Of a DNA stretch of 13,758 nucleotides, positions 1 to 8,600 are shown piece by piece (within the stretch, counting starts at the first letter, position 1; each line of letters starts with the position of its first letter). Made by a program: the position numbers and the translations under genes. Source of the DNA: Proteobacteria bacterium UBA1673 (lineage in GTDB: Bacteria; Pseudomonadota; Gammaproteobacteria; Comchoanobacterales; Comchoanobacteraceae); contig DCKN01000121.1 in the NCBI GenBank assembly GCA_002320385.1, forward strand, positions 12,107-25,864, given 5' to 3'. Under the pieces are notes generated by a model. The model was not told the DNA's origin. It was given only the letters and a program-made list of their open reading frames with translations, and did no database searches.

Positions 1-393
1 GGCAAGCGTTGGTGACTGGGCTGTTGATACAGTATGTGTCTCCTCTGTTTCGTTTTCAGACTTTACTTCCGGCGCTGTTGGATTCTTCTCTGCCTGCGTG
101 ACGTTAGTGTCGCCTGTTTGTGGCAAAGCATCTTCGACGGGATGATTGTATTGGCTGATGAGCTTCTTTACTGCTTCTTCGTCACTCGCTTGTAAAATGC
201 CAGCCATGATTTCTGGATATTGACTCAGGAATGTGATGACATCTGTCGGTGCTGCTTGCAGGATTTTCTGCCATTCAGCCTCGTCAGATCGAACTTTGAA
301 AACCCTTAGCGCGAAATCTGTTAACTTAGTCAGTAGTGCGTCATTTTCTGTTGAATCGTTTTGACCACTTTTTTCTTGATTGTCTGTCGCCAT
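1..393 (-). CDS. Acidic Thr/Glu-rich protein of unknown function, N-terminal 131 residues (cut by window edge)
   Basis: The ATG at 393-391 is preceded by a clear ribosome binding site (GAGAGGAG, about 6 bases upstream) and opens a frame that runs without a stop for 131 codons off the left edge. It begins MATDNQEKSGQND. Residues about 18-80 look helical, with a core rich in Leu, Ile, Ala and Gln. From about residue 85 the chain becomes a low-complexity Thr/Glu/Asn/Pro linker (for example KSENETEETHT). There is no signal peptide or membrane segment in the visible part. It is divergent from thrS across a 320-base spacer. I do not recognise the family; the disordered linker suggests a multi-domain protein whose main domain lies outside the window. 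The open frame plus a good ribosome binding site make a real gene likely. Confidence 0.75.
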   Translation of the reverse strand, partial: MATDNQEKSGQNDSTENDALLTKLTDFALRVFKVRSDEAEWQKILQAAPTDVITFLSQYPEIMAGILQASDEEAVKKLISQYNHPVEDALPQTGDTNVTQAEKNPTAPEVKSENETEETHTVSTAQSPTLA

Positions 394-650
394 GGTGCTC
401 CTCTCTCGCTTACTGTTGTTAAAGATCTTTTCTGCACGACACAACATGATCTCTTAGGGTAGTATTAAACTTATCAAAATGATGATTGTCATTCAAGCGC
501 TACTGTATGTTACGCGCTGTGACTTATCTCCAAGCATCGTGTGCTGGTATTCACCGAGGTGATGCTTGTCCCTGCCCGTCCTGGGGTCATTCTTAAACAC
601 TATGTATTTTACTTAATGCAGTAAACTATTCGACTATCACCATGAAAAGC
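394..650. other. Divergent intergenic region with a possible stem-loop
   Basis: There is no gene here. The 5' part must hold the promoter of the minus-strand gene; I see only a weak TAATAC-like -10 near 463-472 and no convincing -35. An inverted repeat, AAGCATC at 532-538 and GATGCTT at 561-567, encloses a smaller TCAC-CGAG-GTGA hairpin. No T-tract follows, so it does not look like an intrinsic terminator. Its role is unknown. Confidence 0.3.
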
Positions 651-679
651 TTGGATATGGTCTAATATTTTGCTATTAT
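651..679 (+). promoter_or_regulatory. Sigma-70-type promoter of thrS-xseB
   Basis: The sequence shows TTGGAT at 651-656, a 17-base spacer, and TATTAT at 674-679. Transcription would start near 686, leaving a leader of about 28 bases before the GTG at 714. That is too short for a T-box or the operator-type leader known for E. coli thrS, so no leader-based control of this synthetase is visible. Confidence 0.65.
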
Positions 680-713
680 TTCGACTAATTAACTAACCAT
701 CAAGAGGCTTTGC

Positions 714-2603
714 GTGTCTGATCATCATCCTGATATTGAAACCATGCGTCACTCATGTGCTCACGTGATGGCTGCTGCAGTACAATCGCTGTGGCCTAAT
801 GCTCAATTTGGCGTGGGACCTACGACCGAGAACGGATTTTATTATGACGTGTTGGTTGAAGACACCATCACAGAAGATGATCTGGCAAAAATTGAAACGG
901 CCATGCGTAAGATCAAGAAAAAAAAGCACCCATTCACGGTATCCAGTGTACCAACCGATGATGCGATCGCGCTTATGGAATCCATGACACAGCCATTTAA
1001 GGTTGATTTACTCAGTTTGCTCAAGCACAAGGGCTCAACTGCAGTCACAAAATCACTGGACGACGACAAAGCTGTATCTATCGATACTGATGCATCTGGA
1101 GCCCCTAGCGTAACGCTCTATCAAACGGGCCAGTTTATTGATTTGTGCCGCGGGCCACATGTTCGCCACTCCGGCGAAATCGGACAGTTCAAACTACACA
1201 AATTGGCTGGCGCTTATTGGCGTGGTGATGAAAAAAATCCCCAGCTGCAACGAATATATGGCTTATGCTTTGAAGATAAGGAACAGCTCGAGGCAGAAAT
1301 AGAGCGCCTTGAACAGCTAAAGTTGAGAGATCATCGACGACTGGCAAAGATTCTTAAAATCTATCACTTGGACGACGAGATTGGACGTGGCTTACCATTA
1401 TGGCTACCCAATGGCATGGTAATCCGGCAAGAGCTTGAGTATCTTGCACAACGCTGTGAGCGCCAAGATGGATACCGCAACGTCGCCACGCCACACATTG
1501 CAAAGGAAAAACTTTATGTGAAGTCGGGTCATCTTCCGTATTACAAAGAGGATATGTATCACCCAATTGAATTGGATGGGGAGAATTACTACTTACGTCC
1601 CATGAACTGCCCACATCATCATATGATCTATAAGTCTAGTCCCCGATCCTACCGAGATCTACCCGTTAGACTTACTGAATGGGGTCAAGTTTATCGTTAC
1701 GAGAAGTCCGGCGCACTCAATGGGCTGATGCGTGTCCGTGGATTCTGCCAAAACGATGCGCACATCTACTGTCGCTACGATCAAACCAAAGAAGAGTTTA
1801 TAAAAGTCATACAGCTCCATGCACGCTATTACGAATTGTTTGAGATTACAGATTTTCGAATGATCTTGGCGCTTCCCGACTATGAATGTGCTAACAAATA
1901 TAGTGATGATCGTGAAAACTGGGAAAAGACTGCACAGGTCATTCGTGAGGCAATGGATGAGCTAGGCTACCCCTATGAAGAAGAGGAGGGCGAAGCTGCG
2001 TTCTATGGCCCGAAGATTGATTTTATCATCAAAAACGTCTTGGGTACTGAGTATACGATCTCAACGTGTCAACTAGACTTTATGGCGCCGTCACGATTTG
2101 AACTTGATTACCGTGGTGATTCAGGTAAACAAGAGCCTGTGTTGGTCATTCATCGCGCCCCCCTTGGAACGCATGAGCGCTTTATTGCTTTCCTTCTTGA
2201 GCATTACGGTGGTAATTTCCCAACATGGCTAGCGCCCTGTCAAGTCAAAATTATTCCGATCAGTGATCGCCACCTTGCGTACGCCGAAGAAGTCTATCAA
2301 CGCCTATTCTCTGCTGAGGTACACTGTGCCAGCGGCGGATTACGCGTCGAAATTGATAAAAGCAGTGAGCGTATGCAGAAAAAAATTCGTAACGCCCAGC
2401 TCGAAAAAGTCCCTTATATGCTTATCCTTGGTGATCAAGAAGTGGCGTCTGAAACCGTTAATATGCGCCATCGATCAGGGGAGCAATCTGCTCAGATGAC
2501 ATGCGAGGACCTCATCAGTCGCCTCAAGCAAGAGACTGAGTCGCGAATGGATTTTAGTCGTGCAAGCGTAACATGCGCTGATGAATCAAAGGACAACGAA
2601 TGA
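714..2603 (+). CDS. thrS: Threonyl-tRNA synthetase, form lacking the N-terminal TGS domain
   Basis: A cytoplasmic class II synthetase that charges tRNA-Thr. The editing domain starts almost at once: H13xxxH17 and C145xxxH149 are its metal-site-like motifs. The catalytic core follows, with zinc ligands C299 (PMNCPHH), H350 (QNDAHIY) and H480 (VIHRAPLG); the C-to-H spacing of 51 equals that of E. coli C334-H385. Motif 2 (RVRGF) and motif 3 (THERFIAFLLEH) are present. The anticodon-binding domain covers about 515-610. The start is GTG 714, with AGAGG about 7 bases upstream. The TGS domain of about 60 residues found in E. coli ThrRS is absent, and no upstream frame could encode it. Segments such as MNCPHHHMIYKSSPRSYRDL and EGEAAFYGPKIDF resemble the type I know from actinobacteria and Chloroflexi more than the enterobacterial type. 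The usual infC-rpmI-rplT neighbours are missing; the stop overlaps xseB. Confidence 0.96.
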   Translation: MSDHHPDIETMRHSCAHVMAAAVQSLWPNAQFGVGPTTENGFYYDVLVEDTITEDDLAKIETAMRKIKKKKHPFTVSSVPTDDAIALMESMTQPFKVDLLSLLKHKGSTAVTKSLDDDKAVSIDTDASGAPSVTLYQTGQFIDLCRGPHVRHSGEIGQFKLHKLAGAYWRGDEKNPQLQRIYGLCFEDKEQLEAEIERLEQLKLRDHRRLAKILKIYHLDDEIGRGLPLWLPNGMVIRQELEYLAQRCERQDGYRNVATPHIAKEKLYVKSGHLPYYKEDMYHPIELDGENYYLRPMNCPHHHMIYKSSPRSYRDLPVRLTEWGQVYRYEKSGALNGLMRVRGFCQNDAHIYCRYDQTKEEFIKVIQLHARYYELFEITDFRMILALPDYECANKYSDDRENWEKTAQVIREAMDELGYPYEEEEGEAAFYGPKIDFIIKNVLGTEYTISTCQLDFMAPSRFELDYRGDSGKQEPVLVIHRAPLGTHERFIAFLLEHYGGNFPTWLAPCQVKIIPISDRHLAYAEEVYQRLFSAEVHCASGGLRVEIDKSSERMQKKIRNAQLEKVPYMLILGDQEVASETVNMRHRSGEQSAQMTCEDLISRLKQETESRMDFSRASVTCADESKDNE

Positions 2604-2827
2604 GTGAAAAAAAAATCGACTTCGAGCAAACTCTTACCCAGCTACAGTCAACTGTGCAGGCGTTAGAGAAAGGTCAGCTACCGCTTGAGCAAGCGCTTGA
2701 AAAATTTCAGGAAGCGATGCGCTTATCTAAGCAGTGCCAAGAAGCGCTCAAAAACGCCGAATTAAAGATCACACAACTAACTGAAGATGGTAAGCTTGTA
2801 GATGGGTTGGACGGCGAAAAGGCTTAG
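2600..2827 (+). CDS. xseB: Exodeoxyribonuclease VII small subunit
   Basis: XseB binds the XseA large subunit to form exonuclease VII, a cytoplasmic enzyme that degrades single-stranded DNA to oligonucleotides. The 75-residue product matches the usual 70-80 residue length. It has the family helical hairpin: DFEQTLTQLQSTVQALEKG, then LPLEQALEKFQEAM, then an acidic-polar C-terminus. The ATG overlaps the thrS stop (ATGA at 2600-2603), and AAAGGA lies just upstream at 2588-2593, so translation is probably coupled to thrS. In many gammaproteobacteria xseB precedes ispA and dxs; here no isoprenoid gene follows, so the pairing with thrS is unusual. Confidence 0.95.
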   Translation: MSEKKIDFEQTLTQLQSTVQALEKGQLPLEQALEKFQEAMRLSKQCQEALKNAELKITQLTEDGKLVDGLDGEKA

Positions 2828-3263
2828 TTTAAATTATGCTGCCCCTCCAAACGAATGCTTGTCGAGAACTTTCAGTTGATCAATGTGTGCCTGTTTTATT
2901 GAAGGCGCCGCCTGGCTTGATTCACAGGCCTATCTTGACCTTTAAGCGATGTTGGCTCTGATATCAGCATCAACAGGCAGCTGACTTTTGATGGCCTCAT
3001 CTATCGGTTTGATCGGTTCAGACGCTCACTCTCCTGGGGTTTAATTATATGCAGCTTCACACTTACAGCCTCACTGAGCTGAACAGGTAGTGTCCATATC
3101 AATTATAAGGGTTTACTGTGACTCAATTTCGGTATCTTAAGTACTGGAAAGCGAAAATTTATTATTGGCTGAGCGGTATTTTGACTTACCCCCCGAAACG
3201 GTAATGTTCTGATAATCTTTTTATGTTAACTTTAACCAGGTTTTTTATTGAACAAGGTAGCTT
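2828..3263. other. Intergenic region downstream of xseB
   Basis: This 436-base stretch holds no recognisable gene. A 41-residue open frame starts at ATG 2836, nine bases after the xseB stop, and ends at TGA 2961. It has no Shine-Dalgarno sequence and no family resemblance, so it is probably chance. A better candidate, a 28-codon frame at 3118-3204 with a ribosome binding site, is listed separately. I found no convincing intrinsic terminator for thrS-xseB. The last bases hold the ribosome binding site (AAGG at 3254-3257) of the next gene. Confidence 0.4.
3118..3204 (+). CDS. Possible 28-residue basic, aromatic small protein
   Basis: A GTG at 3118 is preceded by AAGGG about 7 bases upstream and opens a frame of 28 codons ending in TAA. 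The peptide starts VTQFRYLKYWKAK, continues IYYWLSGILTY and ends PPKR. It therefore has a positively charged aromatic N-terminal part, a short hydrophobic stretch and a basic end, as in small membrane-associated proteins. A TTATAA-like -10 lies just upstream at about 3102-3107, but no -35 is clear. I do not recognise it. The ribosome binding site and the non-random composition argue for a gene; its length and the lack of a known family argue against. Chance remains quite possible. Confidence 0.35.
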   Translation: MTQFRYLKYWKAKIYYWLSGILTYPPKR

Positions 3264-3668
3264 ATGTATTTTAAAAATGCCTCAATTGCGCTGTTAGCGC
3301 TTGTTGGCTTTTCTGGCGCTTGCGCGCAAATCGTGCAAAAGCCGTTAAAAATTATAAACTACTCCAAGCGACCAGTACGATTGACCGTTATGTCACCCAA
3401 AAGAACTTCTGGCTCTAAGGTGACGGAATGGTATAAGCTTAGAATTTCCGTCCCACCTCGCCAAGAAAGTGGCCAAACAACTAAAACATTCCAATTTATT
3501 GATGATGATGACTTACCGGTTATTTATAAAATTAAAAAATCTGGACGCGTCAGTCAATTATATACACTCAGTTCATTTGCTCCTGTAGAAGGTCTTTCTT
3601 GTGATATTGATGAGCCTGGCAACTTAAATTGCTTGACCGGGCCTCTAAAGGGCTTGATTTACTTTTAA
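3264..3668 (+). CDS. Small exported protein of unknown function
   Basis: A 134-residue product from ATG 3264, with AAGGTAG 4-10 bases upstream. The N-terminus is a signal peptide: MYFK, a hydrophobic core IALLALVGF, then SGACAQ. Type I cleavage after A-C-A would release a protein of about 112 residues starting with Gln. A lipoprotein reading (Cys at 20) is less likely because the residue three before Cys is Ser rather than Leu or Val. The mature part is basic and beta-rich-looking (KIINYSKRPVRLTV), with an acidic cluster (DDDD) and two cysteines, CDIDEPGNLNC, near the C-terminus that could form a disulphide. Such short beta-rich secreted proteins can be periplasmic or outer-surface, but I do not recognise the family. 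It stands alone between thrS-xseB and the kinase-like pair. Confidence 0.75.
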   Translation: MYFKNASIALLALVGFSGACAQIVQKPLKIINYSKRPVRLTVMSPKRTSGSKVTEWYKLRISVPPRQESGQTTKTFQFIDDDDLPVIYKIKKSGRVSQLYTLSSFAPVEGLSCDIDEPGNLNCLTGPLKGLIYF

Positions 3669-3685
3669 GTCTGTTCTGGTTACCG

Positions 3686-3706
3686 ACCGTTTGATTCACC
3701 GTTCAA
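3686..3706 (+). promoter_or_regulatory. Direct repeat, possible operator upstream of the kinase-like genes
   Basis: ACCGTTTGA at 3686-3694 and ACCGTTCAA at 3698-3706 share the same first six bases. They are 12 bases apart, roughly one helical turn, and lie about 40-60 bases upstream of the -35 at 3746. That is a plausible position for an activator, but the repeat is short enough to be chance. Confidence 0.2.
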
Positions 3707-3745
3707 CGCCCTATTGACGGCTTTACTGGCATGACCGTAGCCTGT

Positions 3746-3774
3746 TTGACAGCGCCGCCAAGCCATGATACAAT
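3746..3774 (+). promoter_or_regulatory. Near-consensus sigma-70 promoter of the kinase-like gene pair
   Basis: TTGACA at 3746-3751 is a perfect -35; a 17-base spacer leads to TACAAT at 3769-3774. Transcription would start near 3781. The leader of about 24 bases before ATG 3805 is A/T-rich and has no Shine-Dalgarno sequence, so strong transcription may be paired with weak initiation of translation. Confidence 0.75.
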
Positions 3775-3804
3775 ATTACAAAAAATAATAATCGTCATCG
3801 TTCT

Positions 3805-5595
3805 ATGCTCAGTATCACGCATCATCTATCTTTGGTGACCCAAACTACCCAACAATTGGTGACTGCTGTCAATCAATCGCTACTACCCTGGATTGGATGG
3901 ACAATCCATCATCTTTTTGAGCGCCAACTCGGATATTTTTACTATGTCCAATTGATCGCTTATGTCCTTGATACGCCTTTTCGCCTTGTTAGTATTCTGG
4001 TTGGCATTATCACTGAGCGGTTGATGGCTTTGGCTCTGCTAATTTACAAATCAGGCAATCACGCACTTTTTGTTTTTGATCGAAACCTACTCAGATTTGA
4101 GCATGTAAGCCAGTGGATCAGCCGCTGTGAAAACTCGAGGGCTCTTTTGTACAATCGGCTACTCAAGTGGCCGGGACCTTTGGCCATGTTCCTCAAACGT
4201 TCATTCATCCACCCACTCTATCGAAGCTATCTGGTTGAATTATCACCATATCATTTAAGCCAGTGGGACAACCATCTCAGCGTAGAAGAGCGACAGAGCA
4301 TGTATGACTGTTTGTCTGATGCGTTCATATCTCAAACTATTCAATATGCTTTTTCCAATAACTTCGATGGAATCATCATTCGAAAAAAGAGCAACTCGCA
4401 ATCACCTGAATTAACTAATTTCATCACCATTACCCACCCTAAAATACCTCGAAAAACTGCTATCACGTTTCGATCTCTGGCAAAAAACCACGCTTCTTTG
4501 TTGCAATGGCCCTCCACAGTCTACACGCCCAGCCTAGCGGTGCATATTTTTCCCAAAAGCAAACTTCAGGGTGGTAATAAAACATCATCTAGCCCTTATA
4601 AAACAGCGAGAGGATCATTCAAAAAGTGTGAATATTCCGTGTGCCCCGAACCCAAGGGCCACAATAATACAGAATACGTTTTTTTGACTGAAAACCAATG
4701 GCTATCTATTGAGAAAAGCGCTGGCAGATCACTCTCCAGAGTTTTTTCATCTTTCCTTAAGAAGCAATCTGGACAGGGTGACGGTCAAAGCCAATTCACT
4801 CAGTATCAAGACCAACAATGCATATTGGCTCATGAAAAGTATTCACCCGACTTTAGTAATCCTCAAACGATTCTCCAGATGATGCGCCAAGTTGTCGATC
4901 AATTACAAATCATTCATGACGCAACTGCAACTGGGCATCTAGACATCAAGCATGGTAATATTGTGTGTACTGTACTCGAGGATCAGAAGCCACAATTTAC
5001 GGTTATTGATTATCCAGATACTATTTTTATGGACGATAGTGGTACCTGTAAGCGAAATTATCGTTCAAAGCGCATTTCGTTTACGCCTCATCTCACATGT
5101 ATGCACCCGGGACATACTTTGTTGAATAAAAATTCACCTACAAGTGGGTTAAATCATCATTCTAAGCTCTGTGATCTAAGCTTGGATGATTTCATTGACG
5201 CTTTACCAGAAAGTAAAATACCCAATCTCCTCGACAAGATATCAAAATTTGAGGCCTGTTATCCGAAGAGAGTTTTTCTTGAAGGCTCTATGCACCATGA
5301 TTTATGGAGTCTGTTGTATATTGGCCTTTTGATGTCGAAGCATCTGGATCAACCCCATGCATCTATTTTTAGTGAAGCCATTTCAAATAAAATGTTTGAT
5401 ATGCTGGACAAGTATTGCGCTTTCATGTCTTGCCATGATTCATCTCATGTAAAAAACCTTCAGCACTTTGAGAAAGATCTTGGTCGTATCAGCGACTCAG
5501 TCAATCTCGTTTGTCAAGCGATTGATGACCAACTAAGATTACTATCCATCGCCCCGAAAACTCGGCTAATACAACCTGAAACTCGAATTTCCTGA
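3805..5595 (+). CDS. Membrane-anchored eukaryotic-like protein kinase-like protein (paralogue A)
   Basis: A 596-residue product. Two hydrophobic segments at about 43-56 and 61-81 suggest an N-terminal membrane anchor or hairpin. From about residue 165 it aligns by eye with the next gene. The kinase signature is in the second half: IIH371 seven residues before H378-L-D380-I-K382-H-G-N385, which matches the Ser/Thr kinase catalytic loop HRDLKxxN. D402-Y-P-D follows in the DFG position, with Pro replacing Gly. HD499LW501 corresponds to the DxW of subdomain IX. The N-lobe is unusual: a motif I-F-P-K251-S-K253-L-Q-G-G257-N-K, shared with the neighbour, may be the glycine-rich loop, but no clear VAIK lysine is visible. 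No Shine-Dalgarno sequence precedes the ATG. Phosphotransfer is possible but unproven; a substrate cannot be inferred. It could equally be a pseudokinase. The fold call is fairly secure from the order and spacing of motifs. Confidence 0.75.
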   Translation: MLSITHHLSLVTQTTQQLVTAVNQSLLPWIGWTIHHLFERQLGYFYYVQLIAYVLDTPFRLVSILVGIITERLMALALLIYKSGNHALFVFDRNLLRFEHVSQWISRCENSRALLYNRLLKWPGPLAMFLKRSFIHPLYRSYLVELSPYHLSQWDNHLSVEERQSMYDCLSDAFISQTIQYAFSNNFDGIIIRKKSNSQSPELTNFITITHPKIPRKTAITFRSLAKNHASLLQWPSTVYTPSLAVHIFPKSKLQGGNKTSSSPYKTARGSFKKCEYSVCPEPKGHNNTEYVFLTENQWLSIEKSAGRSLSRVFSSFLKKQSGQGDGQSQFTQYQDQQCILAHEKYSPDFSNPQTILQMMRQVVDQLQIIHDATATGHLDIKHGNIVCTVLEDQKPQFTVIDYPDTIFMDDSGTCKRNYRSKRISFTPHLTCMHPGHTLLNKNSPTSGLNHHSKLCDLSLDDFIDALPESKIPNLLDKISKFEACYPKRVFLEGSMHHDLWSLLYIGLLMSKHLDQPHASIFSEAISNKMFDMLDKYCAFMSCHDSSHVKNLQHFEKDLGRISDSVNLVCQAIDDQLRLLSIAPKTRLIQPETRIS

Positions 5596-5620
5596 CCGGA
5601 TGGAATATTGATTTAACTCT

Positions 5621-8600
5621 GTGTTCATGGTAGCATCGCTATACCTGATCACTCAACGAGCCTACCCAGCTATGGCCATCACATACATCAACCCAACCAC
5701 CTATATGCAATCCAGAAAAATATTAATCTTTGGATTGTGCTCTCTTTTTGCCATTGCTTCGTTGTGGTTTATTTCCACCTATTACGCTGCGATTATGATC
5801 TGGGCCAGCATGCACCTGTCTTCCACAAGTATCCATGTGCTGATGACTTGCTTGCCCCTGATTTTGTCAGCAGTGTTGTTTCAATTTGGCATGAATAGCG
5901 TTAAATTCACGCTTCGCACAAACAACAGTCAATATGTGCATAAGCTCGTCTCAGATCTAATCACGCGGTTAAATTTGACTCGAGATGACTTCAAGCAGGT
6001 TCTTGATGACTCTGAGATTGAACAACTACTCACAGTCTTGCGCAGTGACCGAACACAACAGCACATCACTGAGATGTTGAGACACGGATACCAAGGCATT
6101 CTTCTCAAACGCAAGGCTGTTAGTAAGTCGCATAACCTCGAACAACATGAAGGTAGTGACGAGTCGACAGCGCCGTCTTACATGAACAATGTCTGGCCAA
6201 TGCTTCCTCGAAAAATACTTCTCCGTTACGAAAGCGCTTCTGGAGAGGCAGTAAATTCCACCACAAATCCGACTTCAGATGCTCAACTCAGTCTCTATAT
6301 TTACCCGAAAAGTAAATTAGCCGGGGGCAGTAAAGATTGCCACGAAATTTCTCACCCCTATAAGACGAAATCTGGTATTGAGCGCGTCTGTGAACCAGTT
6401 ATTGGTATTCATCCACAGTCAACCGCTATTACCGAGATGGTTGTGATCAGTGATCGAAAAAAAACGAGTGACCACATACTCTCAGTAGAGCCTAATTACG
6501 GCATGAGCTTAAAAGAACTGCTACAGTTTAAAAGGCACGATGGTCGCTCTAATTTGAGTGATCACCGTTTGCGGAAACGTTGGGTTCATAATCGATTTTC
6601 TGTTGACCAAGCGTTGAAAGTTGTCGCTGATGTAGCCAAGATAATTGGAGACTACCATACCACAAGCAATACGACACATTACGATATCGCTTCAAAAAAT
6701 ATCACGATCAGCCCACAGGGCCATGTTAGTGTTATTGATTGGCCTGATGTTACTGACTCAAGGATTCACTGCACACCTGCGGTCTCAATTTTTTCCGAAC
6801 AGAATACTTGTATTTGGGATTTATCCAAAAAATTTGATCCAGCGCTGCAAAAACAACTCGATCAATACACTCGTTTTCGCGGATCAGAGTCCCTGATGGC
6901 ACACCCGTGGTTTAACCCAAACGACCGACAATCGTTCTACCATGACTCGTGGGCGATACTGACCCTTGCGGTAGAGTGTTTTTATCACACCGATAATGAT
7001 ATCTTTACGGCTCGTGCGCAATATGCGGCTATCATGACAGCTATCGATATGCTAAAAACATTTGGCAGCCAATTCAATTACGCCATTCATAATGAGAAGA
7101 CATTTGATGATCTTCGTTACCCAGCTGGATTCAGGCAAATGATTAGCCCAGTCCCGCGAGTTGATATGCGTAATGCAATTAATGCCTATTGGCCAGCCAA
7201 TGCAGTGATTACTCGACTCAAACACTATTATGATCATACCGCACAAGACTTTCTCACAAACCAATCTTCTTTTCCTATCCTTGAGTATGTACCGTTATTT
7301 GCTTCAGACAGCTCGACGAATAGAATAACCATGCATGATTCTGAGGCTGCCAGGCTACAAGAGGTCAATCGAATTTTTAATCACTACGCGTCTTCTTTGG
7401 CGCTTTTTCACACTAGGTATAATCTGTGCCATTTGTTTATTAGTTGCGATACGCTAAAGCAAACGCCACAAGATACCCCATGCATTGACTGGGATGTGTT
7501 GATTCAGCAGAGAGAGGCGGGTGTGTGTCGATTCGACGGGCGATCAAATATCACGCCCGGGCATTTATTTTTCGAAACTCTGTGCGAAAAAAGAAGCATA
7601 TCGGTTCGTTTTGGACATAATTACAAGAAAATCATATATCTTCTTCCACAACAGCACAAAGAGCTCTCGGGTTTACTCCCAAAACCTAGTAGGGATATTG
7701 AAGATATTCATCACCCGATTCATGATACTTGGAGCTTATTGTATGCTTATTTTGGGGCGGTTAGCGCCTATAAGTTGGTTTTTAACAAGGAAACCCTAGA
7801 GTTTGTAAGTACTGACTCCGACAAACTATTACTGAGTAAAATTGCTAGCTCAGAGATTATTGAACGTATGCGATCGATCTTATTGACCAAAAGTCGCGAT
7901 AGCCATTACCCGGACAACTGTGAACAAGTATTTAAAGATTTAACAAATCGAATTAGTATACAATTTGAGTACCTTACACGGCCAGAGGTCAAAAGAAACG
8001 ATAGTGTCAATATGACCATGAGGCAAGCCCTTAGCTATTTATTAACTGACGGTAAAGGGTATACAACGCTCAAGCCAGAGCAAAAAATGCCACAGCTCTT
8101 GCTCGACCAGCTAATGCAGCATTTCATAGCGCTTAGTCATGTCAATCGAGGTATGTGCAAACTTACCGCCGCGGGTAGCTTGTGCGCGATGCTAGATCAG
8201 TTCATCGATATTGGGGAAGATGATGTTCTGATAATGAATTGGTTAACATGGTTTGATTACCGCGCAACGCCTGACCTCGAACAGGTGGTCAATATTGATA
8301 TCATAGCAGGCTTACGCATGTGTATGGAGTTATCAGGCCCATCAGAAAACAATAGGCTTGTTTTCTTTGAGAGTCGTCAGCGAAATTTAAAAATTATTGC
8401 TGCTGCTAGGCTCGTAGGACGTACATTTTTGATGCGCAACACCCAGTATGACTACGTGCTGGCGTCTTTGAGTGATGAACCCACGCTTCTAAGCTTAAGA
8501 TCTGTTTTGTCAGATACATCCATGGTCTATACAGATACTTGGCTGATGCTACATACACTGATTCGGTCTTTTGTACTCCTACCCGATCAACCTGGTGCTG

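Noticed and set aside
2836..2961. 41-residue open frame directly after xseB
   Set aside because: No ribosome binding site and no recognisable family; kept only as a note in the intergenic entry.
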